Source of the DNA: Calonectria ilicicola
Taxonomy: Eukaryota > Ascomycota > Sordariomycetes > Hypocreales > Nectriaceae
Reading direction: 5' to 3'
Assembly: GCA_020809705.1 (NCBI GenBank)
Contig: CP085826.1
Span: 5,642,001 to 5,706,000, forward strand
DNA: 64,000 nucleotides
The position numbers and the translations under genes were made by a program. The notes beneath the pieces are model-generated. The model was given only the letters and a program-made list of their open reading frames with translations. It searched no databases and had not been told where the DNA came from. Below, one piece after another: positions 45,619 through 57,898 of the stretch. The first letter of the stretch is position 1. Every line of letters starts with the position of its first letter.

Positions 45619-48600
45619 TGTGAAGGAGTTGGCGAGGGCTGGTTGTAAAGAACGAGAATGTCAAGTCCAATCCCAGAGGGAGGGGGACGGTACTAAGCTC
45701 CTCACGGGGAGCTCTGCGGAGCGGATTTCGCAAACCAATTAATGTCGTTACAGCTAGAGCGGGCAGACCCGGGGGTGCACGATGTGTGATGTCGAGTTCA
45801 GCGCGGCATCCAGACTGGCGATATCGTGGACAGCCGACAAAACATGGACAACGACCGAAGTCGAAGAGGAGCGGGACAGTCGACGTGACCAAAAAGTGGG
45901 AAACCGATCCGATTATAGCCTCCCCTCCCCCGACCAGAATAAATAATGGAATGGAGCAGATGCGACCGATACGGAATCGCAAGCCAGGGTAGAGTCGGGC
46001 GGAACACAAAAAGAGTCCCGAGCGCGCTCTTTCCCTAGCTCTCTAGCTCCCCATAGTGTCGTTGTCCCCATCCATACCCAGCGGGCCGGGGACTGGGGCC
46101 ACGCCCCCTTCACTTTCAACGCCCACGCACCGCACGCCACTCCCACTCCCACGCCGACGAGACACACGCACACGGCGCGCCCAGTCTCGGCCTACATAGT
46201 GTCATCCGGTTTCTACTGGTCTCGCACATCATTAGACGATAGTTCGTCTCCCTCGTTTGGTTGCGCGATGGCGATGTACCGAGGCCAGCGTACAGTGTAG
46301 CGTGCGGCGACAGATCAATTCTCACCCCACTCCCCGACCCGACTCGAAACGTAAACGATACCGAGCGCCAGAAAGCCATTCAGTGACATCCACCTCCTAC
46401 TCAGCACCCACCTCGCATCCACCTCGCACCCAGCACAGGGGGTACGGATTTAGAGGCTTCTAGAGGAACCCAGACCTGGCTCTGGCTGGCATTGCCTCCG
46501 GCCAGCCCACTGTCGCCTCCAAGTAAAACCGCTGGCAGTTACTCCGCCCATTAGTGAGTGAGTGAGTGAGTGGGTGGCTTCCTGGCGACAACAGGCTTTA
46601 CGTAGGCGCTGATCAACCAACTCTTCTGCTCCTTCGAACCATACCCAAGGTCAATCCCTGCGATACTGTCAATCATGTCCCGGGCAAGCCATTCTGTTTG
46701 GGTAGCCAGGTTTGATCACATGAGCGAAAGTTTTCTCTTGGATCCGACACTATGTCAAACCTCCACCAATGGCCAATGAGTCCTCCTCCTGTACGACAGC
46801 GCCTCGACAAAACATTGAGTAGCCCCGCGATAAACGAAGGCGGTTCAAGTCATCTGGATGCATGTCTCGACCTATGGCTGTCAAAACCTGTTTACCCGCT
46901 CCTCGGGGTCTTGCGTGAGCCCGAACCCGTGTTTTCATCTAACAGCACCTGCCTAGCGTCCCGTCTGCAGGCCTTTTTTTCTTCTTTTGCACCTGTCGGC
47001 CGCAGAGAGAATATGAGGGGGGCGCCGGGGTGGGGTTCCGCGCGATGCAAGAAGTGCTATCGCCTCGAAACAGTGTCTGTTTTCGGATGGGATACGAATG
47101 AGTGGGTGGCGGGCCAAAATGCTCGCCTACTATTCGCCTCGTCGGTTACGTCGCTTTCGCTTCCGCTTTTCTAGGCTTCTGATTGCTTCCAGACTTTTAG
47201 GCAGTCTCGAACCGGGGGGCGTGTGGGTAAACGTCATCAATGATAGATCGGGATTCCGGCACACTGCAAAAATGAATGCGACGACAGCAGCCCCAAAAGT
47301 ACGGGGTTGACCTCGTCATTCCCGTCTTGCAGCCAGCACAATAGTGCTTGCGTTTACAGCGTCGCAACCGGGCAACATTCAACCCCCCGGCCCCATCCAG
47401 CATACAACCTGAGATCGGTCGGACTCAAAGTGACCACTGAACATCTCCGTTGATGATCAGCAATCTGCCAGGACGGAAAACCTTAACTCCGGGTTATTTT
47501 CAGGAGTAATACCGATAGAAGGAACAAAAAAGAAAAGAAAAAAAAAGAAAACAATAGGGGTGTCGCGCATGTCAGGTTCGCGCATGCTGATTTGTCGCTT
47601 CCAATAATAAACCCAAGGGGTCTTGCAGCATTATGGCATCGCACAGGGTCCCCGTTTCATCTTCCCTTTGCTGTGCATGTTGTTGTGCTTTTGTTTCTAT
47701 ATATTGTTTCGCAAAGGTCTCACTGCGATGGTGCCGGAGGGGCTCTCCTGGCAAAACAGCTTGGCTGCGCCCCGTACACGTGTGGATTCACATCTCAACG
47801 GCCCCCTCTGTGCCAACGCTTCTGGCTCCTTCCAGTTACGTGGACTCGTCAATTGACAATTTCCCCCGCCGGTGTTGGTTTCATCTGTTTTTCCCTGACC
47901 AACTGTCAATTTCATCTTACTAACGAACAAACGAACCCAGCACTAGCAACCACCTACCGGACAGTCGGTACGACGAACCCCGACCAAGCCTGACATGGGG
48001 GCCGGAGTTGGTCACCTTTTCAGGCCGATTGCCGGTCTCGCGGGTCAAGCCTAAATTACAAGCTACTGTAGTTGATCTACGACGCACATGGGTCGGCAAC
48101 TAAAGATTTCCGACCCCCGGCAATATCATAATCAGAGGCCTGACTGGACCAAATAATGGTGTCAGGGTGGGGGCTTCTCTTTCCCTTCCTTGAGCAAATT
48201 TCGGTGCACGTACACAAGTGTTCTTATCCCCTGCGTTGCCCCGGTTGGTGTGTTTTCCTCACCGTTCAATATGCGACCGGAATCTTGATGCCTGTGTGGG
48301 GTATGGAGATGCCAGTCACAGCCGCCAAATGCAAGCTGCAGGCAGCCATGCTCAAGTGTCTTACGGACACGCCCCGCCGGCGAGACTGTTAGCCATCATG
48401 CCTCCGCACTGTACGGATCACCTTGCAGTTCGCGGCCTATCAGCCCTATGATTGGGATCAGTTCAACCTCGAATGGTCAGATCACTGGGTGTGATACCAC
48501 ACCTATCCTCCCAATCAACCGGAGTTGTGCAGGTCGGGCCTCGATTTACCCCGATTTTGAGTGTTACTTTGACGTTAGATTCCGTTTGCGCTCAGCTAAG

Positions 48601-49503
48601 CGATAACCGGGAACGATCTGACAGCGGGCTCCCGGCATTGCTCACCCCTCCGAGATATGCGCTCACGGCCTAAATGTTGCTGCGAGTGCGAGGGCAGATT
48701 CTTTTATGCTGTTTTTTTTTTTTTTTTTTTTTTTTCCTTGGTGTGTGTGTCTATGATCCACACGCTGCATAGTCATGTGTATCCCTGCACGGTCATGTGC
48801 ATATGAACACTGGTGAATAATTGGGAATGCTCGTAAGTGAGGGAAGATTGGGTAACTCCAACCACCCGAGCACATGTTTGACATTGGAGGAGATGAAGCT
48901 TTGATGACGAACTCCAATAATAATTATTCGTAGTATAGCCTCGTGATATTTTGAAACCGCAAACGAGCGTCAATTAGAAACCTTATTGGCTTAACCACAC
49001 TTAGGCAACAAAGATAAGACGTTTTACTGTTACTTCCCAGCCAAGCCAAGATTGATGCACTCTGACGCACATCCTACCCTATACCGAAATTCCCACCTGA
49101 AAAAAATTACGTACGTACTCACATGCTAAATTCTTCCAATGTTAGTTTGACGCGTTTCGCCACATCGTTTATTCTGAGACCACAGAAGCCAACAGGCTTT
49201 CTTGCAGCCTAACCGCCACATTACCACATCAACACCACTTGACCTCACGTGTCCTTTCAGCCGCATCTCTTGACCCCTCCCGCAATGATCGTCTTCTCAC
49301 CTTAACAAGCTTTCGTCTTTTACACCGAGATCCAGGCTGGCGTTTTGAACATTACCAACGGCGGCCGTGGGCACACACACCTTTAGTGACATCACGGTCA
49401 CCGTGCGCATCTCCATCGTCGTCGACATCATAACTCATCTCCCCGCACATACCTAAGCACATTATCCAAAGCACCAAAACATCAACACAGTCCACCCGCA
49501 CCC
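45619..49503. other. 3.9-kb intergenic region (ABC transporter and SARAF promoters)
   Basis: Two divergent genes flank this region, so both promoters lie in it. It contains a (GAGT)n microsatellite (46554-46570) and a T run of about 24 nt (near 48712-48735). ORFs of up to 140 codons have no recognisable domains. No gene is called. Confidence 0.6.
46554..46570 (+). repeat. (GAGT)n microsatellite
   Basis: About four GAGT units in a row within the ABC transporter upstream region. Confidence 0.8.
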
Positions 49504-50412
49504 ATGATCCCCACCACTCTGGCCGTCTCCCTGGCCCTCCCGGCGGTCGCCCTCGCCGCCGCGGCCCGGCCCAGGAATGCCATCCTCCTCTCGGACGTTG
49601 AGTCGCTCACGCTCCGTGGCAACGGCGCCATGACGGCCCACCGTCGCGTGCCTGCCATCCCTCAGATCAAGTGCATCTCGTCCAGCCGCCTCTGCGAGCT
49701 CTACGACATCGATGTGATGCGCTGCACCAACCAGGGCTCCTCGTACGGAGAAGAGGACATCCAGTGGAGCTGCACTGCGACGCTGCCCGAGGAGCTCAAG
49801 CTAGGCAGCACCGACGTCATCTGCGAGGGCTACTCATCGCCCGATGATCCCTATGTGCTTAAGGGCTCCTGCGGTGTCGAGTACCGCCTTGGACTGACAA
49901 GAAAGGGTGAGCACCGTTATCCAGACCTCGCGGGCCACGACGGTTGGTTTAGGGATGATCATGGAGGAACCGACTGGGGCGCGCTCCTCTTCACCTTTCT
50001 CTTTGTTGGTATCTTCTGCTGGATCGTCTACTCTGCCTGCGTGAGCGCCAGCACAAACCGAGTCCCTCGACGTGAGCGTGGTTATCCTGGATATGGAGGT
50101 GGCGGAGGTCCCGGTGGAGGTTGGGGTCCTGGAGGAGGTCCTGGCGGTCCTGGCAATGACCCCCCTCCTCCGTACCCGGGCTCGAAGCCTCCTCAGCAGG
50201 GTTGGACTCCCGGTTTCTGGTCAGGCATGGCAGGAGGTGCAGCGGCTGGATATTATGCTGGTAGCAGAAGCCGAAATGACAACAGTGGGCACAGCCATTA
50301 CGGCAGCTTTGACCGAGGGAGTGGATGGGGCGGTCGTTCCTCTCGATCGTCATCTTCTGGCTCTGGCAACCGCCACGAAAGCACTGGCTTCGGCGCCACC
50401 AGTCGAAGATAG
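49504..50412 (+). CDS. SARAF-like store-operated calcium entry regulator
   Basis: Single exon, 302 aa. A signal peptide (TLAVSLALPAVALAAAA) precedes a lumenal domain with LLSDVESLTLRGNGAMTAHR, VPAIPQIKCISS, VMRCTNQGSSYGEEDIQWSC and DVICEGYSSPDDPYVLKGSC. This cysteine pattern is typical of SARAF (TMEM66). One TM segment (~159-181, ALLFTFLFVGIFCWIVYSAC) is followed by a Gly/Pro-rich then Ser/Arg-rich cytosolic tail with a GFWSGMAGGAAAGYYAG stretch also conserved in the family. In animals SARAF sits in the ER membrane and slows store-operated calcium entry; fungi lack a clear STIM/Orai system, so the fungal partner is unknown. It converges on BRE1. Confidence 0.9.
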   Translation: MIPTTLAVSLALPAVALAAAARPRNAILLSDVESLTLRGNGAMTAHRRVPAIPQIKCISSSRLCELYDIDVMRCTNQGSSYGEEDIQWSCTATLPEELKLGSTDVICEGYSSPDDPYVLKGSCGVEYRLGLTRKGEHRYPDLAGHDGWFRDDHGGTDWGALLFTFLFVGIFCWIVYSACVSASTNRVPRRERGYPGYGGGGGPGGGWGPGGGPGGPGNDPPPPYPGSKPPQQGWTPGFWSGMAGGAAAGYYAGSRSRNDNSGHSHYGSFDRGSGWGGRSSRSSSSGSGNRHESTGFGATSRR

Positions 50413-50921
50413 ATTATTATTTTCATCGCATCACCGAGGCCTGTTTGGGTTTCTATGAGATAGTTTCACATTCCTAAAAAATGGCTTCTTTAGTGGCCTA
50501 ATTGACGCCTTCCATTTATCCAGCAGACCTGGAGTCATATCGCTCCACCACACCAGAGACCTTCGCCTCTTCCCCTCTTTCATCTGGCTACAGAGTATAT
50601 ACACGCTGATGAGTGAATCTCTCATGCTCTCCCGGGCGAATAGTAAAAGTACACAGACAACTTTCCAAACGTGGCAGCCATCTAGCCTAGAGAAGAAGAA
50701 AAAAGTGTCAACGTCCCGTGCCCAGCTCAACCCCGTCCGTCTCCTGGCCATCCTCTGTTAGCTGGCTATCGTGAACACAACCGAGCCGCCGCAAATAAGC
50801 AGTAACAGATCGTACAATGCTCGACAAACGTAATTAAATATGTAAAAAAATGGGAGTTATCGTGACACGGTTGTAAAAGGGGGCGAGTCGAATCAAGGAA
50901 TATAAAGGTGCCCTGGCAGAC
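50413..50921. other. Convergent intergenic spacer
   Basis: The 3' UTRs of the SARAF-like gene (+) and BRE1 (-) meet here. A 106-codon minus-strand ORF has no conserved feature. No gene is seen. Confidence 0.65.
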
Positions 50922-53504
50922 TCAGTGATGAACAGGCATCACGTCCATCTTGTCGAATGCTCGAGAGCAAGTAGGGCATTTACGCATGCGGTTGCTGATT
51001 CGGTCGTCCACGCACTGGTTGCAGAACAGATGACCACACGTCTTGAGCGCCGTGTTTTTGAAGTTGTTTCGGCAAATGGTGCACAAAGCAAATGTCTGTC
51101 GACAAAGGTTAGCCATATTCTCAATCATGTCCAAATCTAGTAAAACTTACTCGAAGCATCTCTTCTTCTTCCGATGAGTTGCTCAGTGCTTTGTTCTTCC
51201 AATTATCGCGGTCCTTTTGTGTGTGCTCAACGCGAACCTTTAACTTCTCCACTTCGGTTTCTTGCATCGTGTTTCGTTCCCGAACGACAGCTGATGAGGC
51301 ATCCTTGGACTTGACTAGGTTGGTCAAATCACCAACCTGTTTGTTTAAAGACTCCGCCCGTCGCACTGCTTCTATGCTTGTCACCTCCATCTTCTTATTC
51401 TCCGACACTAGAGTTGCATTTGACTGCTTCAAGTCGGCCAACTGCTTCTCAAGGTTGCCCAGCAAAGTTCTGTTTTGCGATTCCAAGTCCTTGAGTTGGG
51501 CAATAATTTCTGAGCTCTTGCTGTTTTGGTGTCGAAGAGATCGAATTTCGTTGTTCCTCGTATCCGCGTCCTTGCGAGCAGCAAAATACTTTTGGTCGGC
51601 CTTGCTCTTCTCTGCAATGAGAATCGTCACCCGCTCTTCCAAAGCTGCGAAATCTAGCACCTTCTTCTGGGCCAAATCCTTCATCTTCTTGTACGCTTTT
51701 TCTATTGACGGCAACTCTTGGTTGATAGACTGGAAGTCTTGTTCCAGCTTCTTGTACTTCTTTCGAAGCTCATCGTGTGAAATTCCTTCATCATCCACAT
51801 TAGTCATCTCCTGGTCCTGGTTCGACTTGAGGCGCGAGATTTCCGACTCAAGCGCTGAGATTCGATCATCCTTGGCGCTCACGAGTTCCTTAATCTGTTC
51901 CACTGATGCTCGCTCCTGCTCCATGTTGGCCTTGCGTTGCATGTTTTCGGCTAAAATCTCGTCTCTTGCTGAGCGAACACGCGCAAGATCCTGATCGCGG
52001 GAAATGATTTCGGCTTCTAGCTCCTGCGTAACCTGATTTGCGTCCGCCTCCAACTGGGTTCGAAAAGTAGACCTTTCTGCCTGTAATTTTTCAGCCTCCT
52101 CTCGCAATTGCTTGTTGGTAGCCTCCAAATTATTGATTCTTTTTATCAAATCCTCGTTCTGGCTCTTGAATTGCTTGAAAACATCAGTGCGGATGAAATC
52201 TTCGTCGGTCAACGTTTCCCTCCGTGCTTTGAGAGTCGAGTTTTCGTCTTGCAAGGTCTTGATCTCGGCCAGGATTGTGTCAAGCTGTTCCTTTTGCTTC
52301 GTCGCGGCTGCAGTGGCTTCCTCATATTTGAGCAATAATTCCCCTGAGTTACCGTTGGTTTCCGTTCCTTCCGAACTACTGTCCCCAGAGGCGGATGGTC
52401 GTGTCGCATTGGCAAAGGCTTGATGTTCCAACTTTTGAACTTGTCCACTCTTGGCGCGATCCAGCTTCTTCTCTGCCTTAAAGTATCTCAAGGTAGCAGC
52501 ATTGAGCTGCTCTGAGAGCTGGTCCTTTTCACTACTGAGTCGATCCAGTTTGAACAAGTACTCCTTTTGCGCAGCCAGGAGCTTGGTGATTTTGTTCTCC
52601 AAAGTGGCAACTGCTGGGGTAATTTCTCCGCGACCATTGGCCAGCCGGCCGAGAAGCGTCTCGGCTTTCGATTTTATTGCCTTTCCTTTGTCTTGGAGGT
52701 GCTTTTGAAAGTCGTGCAGGTCTTTGAAGGTAACGCCACTCAAGTAAGGTGGATCTAAAATCATGTCAGCACGTGTGTGAAAAAAGCGACAACAAAGACA
52801 AATACCTGTGGTGGATGGTGATGTTGATACGTTAGACTCAGCTAGGAGTTCTACCTCCTCGAGAACCTGTCGAATATCAGCCCTGGTCATGAAACAGACC
52901 CGTCGCATAAACCAACCTGTCGCCACCAAGCATCGATAATTCTTAAGTGGTCATCATGATGTACTGATCGTTTGTGAAGTTCTTCTAGTCGCGACTCAGC
53001 TGTCGCAGCCTTGCGACTGTATTCTTGCATTTGTCGGTAGATTGCTCCTTTGGTGTAGGCCTGATTAACCGAGGTCAGCGGCATTTTCGTCTCAACGCGC
53101 CGAATAACGGGTGTGAAAGTATGGTGATGAGAGCGAAAGCGTTGGCAATCGAGTGCACTCGGAACGCATCTTCAAAGCCGGGGATTGCTGCCGCCGAGGC
53201 GAACGAGCATCATCGCTGGCTTGGTGAGCTAACTGGCCCAGCATCGGACTCTGACAAGAAGATGCGGCGATCCGGGTTCGCGAGCCCACAGAGAAGAAGG
53301 GAACATGATGATGGGGGAATGATAGGGCGTGCCGCGAGCATTCGCAATAGGAAACGGTGTCGTTTTGACACTTACCTCGATCCAACTCTCCTCCTTCATT
53401 TCGAGGGCGTCATCCTTTGCCTTGGACCCATTGACAGCGACTCTCTTGCTAGGAGGGGCCAAGTCATCGGCGCTGCTGATGGCAGGCCTCTTCCTGTCCT
53501 CCAT
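50922..53504 (-). CDS. BRE1: E3 ubiquitin ligase BRE1 (histone H2B monoubiquitination)
   Basis: Five exons, 53504-53376, 53060-52917, 52866-52806, 52754-51151 and 51095-50922 (introns 315, 50, 51 and 55 nt), give 703 aa, the usual Bre1 length. The N-terminus [14 protein letters not shown] with a PPSKR motif is followed by the family stretch [29 protein letters not shown] long coiled coil covers ~residues 90-640. The C-terminal RING finger reads [37 protein letters not shown], with all C3HC4 zinc ligands present. Bre1 with the E2 Rad6 ubiquitinates histone H2B in the nucleus, controlling transcription and H3K4/K79 methylation. The third intron is 51 nt and free of stop codons in frame, so its retention would only insert 17 residues. 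It is divergent from BDP1. Confidence 0.94.
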
Positions 53505-54022
53505 CTTGGCGAGCGTGGATGGACGAGGCGAGGCAGAGGGGGTCGTTGTGAGAGGCATCAGTAGTCGCGTGGCAGTGGAGTGCAAATGGGGCGCGAATGG
53601 AAAAGAGAGCGAGGGTCCGGTAGAGAGATCGCAATAGAGCCAGGTCCCGTCCCGACGTAGGGAGTGCGGGCCTTCATCAAGCGGCTGCGCGAAGAAGTCG
53701 TGAGATGCTGATGGGAGGTTTCCTCGGGCCAGGAGTTGAAATTTCGAAGTTGAGTCGCACATCGAGAAGAAGCGCGGTCTCCACCTCAAAGGGGCTTAGT
53801 GCACTAGCCTGTTTTGGCGCTCCCTTATCGATTTGCATGCCGGTTAAACCTCGCGAGACCAGGCTTCCGCTCCACCATCCCGCATTTTATCAGACTCTTG
53901 CATACATTTTTTCCCACCTCTCTCTCTCGCAAAAAAAGTCAAGCGATTTGCACTGCGTTATGTGAGGTTTTTGACCAAACCTTGGACCATCGAATATAAA
54001 TGGAAGATTGTTGAGTACTACC
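53505..54022. promoter_or_regulatory. Divergent BRE1-BDP1 promoter region
   Basis: Only 518 bp separate the start codons of BRE1 (-) and BDP1 (+), so the two likely share a promoter region. I see no TATA box next to either start. Confidence 0.55.
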
Positions 54023-55774
54023 ATGAGTTCTATGTTCAAGAAAAAGGGCGGGCCTGCCTTCAAGCCAAAGATTCCTTCAGTTCGAGCCCGCCCCGCGGCA
54101 CCAACACCAATACCTGCTTCACAACCCGTTAAACCGCCTCCGACACAGACATCTGTCGATACGCAGCCAGAATTAGTGTCGCAAACATCCGAGGAGGCGA
54201 CTTCTTCAGTGGCGCGCGCTACAGATGTCGGCAATTCTGCGTCGCAAGAATCTTTGCACCCACCCCACCAGAAATCTTCAACATCGACCCCACCAGAGCG
54301 AGTCTCAGAATCCGCGAACCCCGATGGCATCACGACAACGAAGCAAACACCAAACGATAAGCCTCAACCCTTGGCCAACACAAGCCCTGAGCCCACTACT
54401 CGACAGGATGCGACCGGTGGCGAACCACAGACTGAGTCAGAGACGACCGCGTTGGAGTCGGCACCCGCCATTGAACCTGCACCGGCTCAGCAAACCCAAC
54501 CCGAATTTTCGAACAACCTTGATACGTCCACCGATGAGTCACAAGTCGAAAAGACGTTAAACACCGCTGCCCATGCCCTTGAAGAGAGACAGGAGCCTAG
54601 AGCGACGGATAGCGCCGCTACACCCTCGATTGCGGCTGAAGAGTCAAGTGACGTAGTGTCGCAGATCTCGACCTCAACGGCTAAAAAACCAGCGCCAAGA
54701 ACACGGGCTAGGAAACAGACTGCGAAGGCTGTTGAGGAAGACACTGGTGAAGAGGGCGAAAGTGCGAGACCAAAGAAACGCCAGCGAAAGACTGCTCAGA
54801 ACGGAGAAGAGGCAGCGCCAAAGCAGCCCAGAAAACGCAAAACCCCTGCTCAGACAAACGGCGAAAGCCAGTTGAAGAAGAGGCGAGCTCGATCTATTAC
54901 ACCAGAAGATTCCGAAGCCCAGGTGGTTGATCTACAGCAACTCAAGATGTCTGATCTTACGAGGGATTTGCATATTGGCAAGAAGTTTAGCCGTCATGAC
55001 GAGCTTAGAGAGCGAGAACGACGGGCCCGCTTGAAGTCGAAGCTAGGTGAAGATGGGTCGCGCGATAGTTCCGCAACACCGGAACCAGGCACAAAGTCTG
55101 GGAGTCCTGCTGCTTCTGCCACCCCGCCCACTACTGCTCCAGCAACGGGACCTCAATTCCGCATTGTCGATGGGCAGATCGTGGTTGATCAAAGCTCATT
55201 GACCGTGGATCGACACGCCCGAGCAGCTGCTGCACTCGGAGATATGGAAACAGTTGAAGAAAACGATTTCACTCGGCTTATCACTAGCAACTCTTTCATG
55301 AACACCTCCAAGCTCAAGGGGCCCAACATTTGGACCGATGCAGAAACGGAGCTCTTCTACCGTGGTCTACGCATGTTCGGCACCGACTTTGAAATGATTT
55401 CCAAGATGTTCCCTGGCAAGCAGCGCCGCCACGTGAAACTCAAGTACAACCGTGAGGAGCGCCACTGTCCACGCCTCATCGACAGCGCTCTCATTGGAGA
55501 GAAGACGGTCAAGCTCAACATTGACGAGTACAAGGCCTTCACTGGCGCCGAATTCGAGTCCGTTGAGTCTATCGAGGCCGAGCAGCGCAAGAGGCAAGAG
55601 GACTTTGAAGCCGAACAGAAGCGTGCCGCCGATGAGCAGGCTGAGATTATGCGCAAGAAGCGCGAAGAGCTCTTTGCTGACGACGAGGACGAGGCGTCTA
55701 AGAAGAAGAAAAGAAAGGGCAAACAAAAGGTTCACTACGGTCTCAATGGCGAGCCCATTGCCACAGAGGCTTGA
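54023..55774 (+). CDS. BDP1: TFIIIB subunit B'' (Bdp1), RNA polymerase III initiation
   Basis: Single exon, 583 aa from the ATG of MSSMFKKKGG, a start conserved in Bdp1. The N-terminal ~290 residues are Pro/Thr/Ser-rich with basic RKTAQN/KQPRKRK stretches. A conserved segment (LQQLKMSDLTRDLHIGKKFS, then RERERRARLKSKL) precedes a SANT/Myb-like domain at ~residues 433-485 with NIWTDAETELFYRGLRMFGT and DFEMISKMFPGKQRRHVKLK, continuing into YNREERHCP, the Bdp1 extended SANT signature. The C-terminus is a Glu/Lys-rich helix and a KKKKRKGKQK basic stretch. With TBP and Brf1 it forms TFIIIB, which recruits Pol III to tRNA and 5S genes in the nucleus. Confidence 0.94.
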   Translation: MSSMFKKKGGPAFKPKIPSVRARPAAPTPIPASQPVKPPPTQTSVDTQPELVSQTSEEATSSVARATDVGNSASQESLHPPHQKSSTSTPPERVSESANPDGITTTKQTPNDKPQPLANTSPEPTTRQDATGGEPQTESETTALESAPAIEPAPAQQTQPEFSNNLDTSTDESQVEKTLNTAAHALEERQEPRATDSAATPSIAAEESSDVVSQISTSTAKKPAPRTRARKQTAKAVEEDTGEEGESARPKKRQRKTAQNGEEAAPKQPRKRKTPAQTNGESQLKKRRARSITPEDSEAQVVDLQQLKMSDLTRDLHIGKKFSRHDELRERERRARLKSKLGEDGSRDSSATPEPGTKSGSPAASATPPTTAPATGPQFRIVDGQIVVDQSSLTVDRHARAAAALGDMETVEENDFTRLITSNSFMNTSKLKGPNIWTDAETELFYRGLRMFGTDFEMISKMFPGKQRRHVKLKYNREERHCPRLIDSALIGEKTVKLNIDEYKAFTGAEFESVESIEAEQRKRQEDFEAEQKRAADEQAEIMRKKREELFADDEDEASKKKKRKGKQKVHYGLNGEPIATEA

Positions 55775-56325
55775 GACATAAAAAGCTAAATAAGAAAAAG
55801 AAAAGAAAAAAAAAACAATTAAAGATTGGGATGGGAAGGTCATGTATTGGGAGGGCCCTCAGGGGCAGTCAGATTAAATAAAGCGGCGCATAGGGAAACA
55901 GGCATGATACCCATTGGGTCTTGTTTTGTACGGAATAGGAATAACCGTGTCATTGATATCATCCGTCCTTAGAAAAATACGAGAGAAGGAATTATATACC
56001 CGTTAAGGCGTGACGAGACATGATGTGTGTTCTTTGTGCGGTTTTTTCCCTTCTTGATATTCGTCAATCTCGTCGATCATACTACCTTGCCCTTAGTAAA
56101 TATCAAGGCGTGCAGATCCTCTCCATGATATGGGTGGCGCGTCTTGTCAGAGCACCACGATATGCAGGGCGCTCCCCAGTGACAACATGACCGCACTATC
56201 CCCCAAGCCAGACCCCGACATGTTGTCCGGCGACCATATTACTTTGGTGAGGCCTGGATACTTCGGATTCTCCCCTGTCATAATCGTAACAAACACTGTT
56301 TGGCGCAGCAACTCTGAACAATACT
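55775..56325. other. Convergent intergenic spacer
   Basis: It holds the 3' UTRs of BDP1 (+) and RAD23 (-). It starts with an A-rich stretch (55793-55820). No gene is seen. Confidence 0.65.
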
Positions 56326-57898
56326 TTAGTTTCCCTGACCGTGTTCATCGTCCTCGGGTTGATCGAAAAGGAAGTTGGCAGCGAGCTCTTCGTTTTTGTC
56401 GCAGGCAAAATAGGCCTGAATGGCCTGGTCGCGATCGAAGCCTAGCCGGCATAGCTGAGTCATGTCAATTGGTGCCCGAGTTAGAATTGGGGGGGGGGAT
56501 TAAGGGGTTCTTACTCGCTCAATAGCATCGCGCTCCTCCTCGGTGACAGCGATGGCCTGGGCTCCAGGAGGTAGAGGGACGTCGTCGTCACCAGCGTCTT
56601 CGCCGAGAAGTTGGAGGAATTGGTCGGGATTGGAGGCGATAAGCTGGGCAAGTTGCGGGTTTCCAGCACCAAGCTGCTGAAGAATGGGCTCGAGCATCTG
56701 AGGCTGCTGTTGCACAACCTGACGCAGCTGCTGGAACTGAGCGTTGTGTCTCAGGAAGTCGAGGTTGCCAAGGTCAGCACCCTGACCAGCAGCTGCGGCC
56801 GCGGCAGCAGCAGCAGCAGCATCCTGACCACCTCCCGATCGAGGGTTGCCTTGCTGAGCGGCAAGATCGAATAGGTTCACAGAATCATCACCGCCTTGTG
56901 ACGCTTGCTGACCGGCGGCAGGAGCGGCGGCTGCTGCTTGACGCTGCTGCTGCTGTTGCTGCTGTTCTTGCTGAATGTTGTCCGGAATACCCTGATAAAA
57001 TGGCTTGTTAGCAATGGCACTTTTGATAGACCGACGGCTAATAATTGGCAACGCACATTCAGGAGATACTCGACAGCACGATCGGGGTTGTTGAAGGCGG
57101 CGCGCATAGCGGCCTCAATATCAGGTCTCTCAAAACCCATGGCCTCCATGTTTGCGATAGCCTCGGTGCGCGCAGAGCCCATGGCAAGACCAGCGGAGTC
57201 ATTGCCGCCAGCCGGAGCTTCAGCGGTGCGCTGGGGGGTTGGGGTCGCAGGGACGGCAGGCTGTTGGGAAGAGGACTGAGAAGGGGCGGCAGGCACAGCA
57301 GGTGTGCTCGTCACGGGTTGAGCTGGTGTCGCGGGGGGGGCAGCAGACTCGGCGGGTGCGGCAGGCTTTCCCTTGGGCTATCAAGACCATGTCAGCTAGA
57401 GCAGAAGAGCGAGGCATCATCAGTGTATACCTTGTTCACCATGCACACAACGAAGCCCTTCTCTTCAATGTTGTAGGAACCGACGGTCTCGTCATCCTTC
57501 AAGATCTTGCCTGATCTCAAAGTTAGTGGATTGGGCGCCCTTGGATGGGTGGCAAATGGGCAAATACCAGAATAGATGAGCTTTTGAAGTTTGGGATCCC
57601 ACCCCTTCTCGGCAGAAATCTTTTCCTTGACGGCGGAGATCTATCGGGGGTATCGTCAGTCGGGCGAGGTCGCGAGGTGGCGCGGGAGAAGATGGCGCGG
57701 GGTGGACAAACCAGCTCCGTGGGCTCGACGTCGAGCGTGAACTTTTGTTGCTTAAGATCCTGGAGGAGAGGGAGGGTCAGTGCATGTAAATTAAGTGGGA
57801 GCATGAAATCTAAATGCAGATCGAAGACGGGGTGGTGGGGGAAAATCCGTAGAGAAGGGAGGGCGCAGGTGGTGACGCACCTTGAAAGTGACCTTCAT
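56326..57898 (-). CDS. RAD23: UV excision repair/proteasome shuttle protein Rad23
   Basis: Seven exons: 57898-57881, 57759-57712, 57640-57568, 57510-57431, 57377-57057, 56991-56515 and 56454-56326, giving 381 aa. The first exon codes for only six residues (MKVTFK). Domains in order: ubiquitin-like (1-~76; [39 protein letters not shown]), a Pro/Ala linker, UBA1 (~139-181; [20 protein letters not shown]), a Gln/Ala-rich linker with six-Gln and ten-Ala runs, the XPC-binding/STI1 region (~256-310; [20 protein letters not shown]), and UBA2 (~332-373; [20 protein letters not shown]). Rad23 brings polyubiquitinated proteins to the proteasome and stabilises Rad4/XPC in nucleotide excision repair. All domains are intact. 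The gene is intron-rich for this window, with introns of 53-121 nt. Confidence 0.95.
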
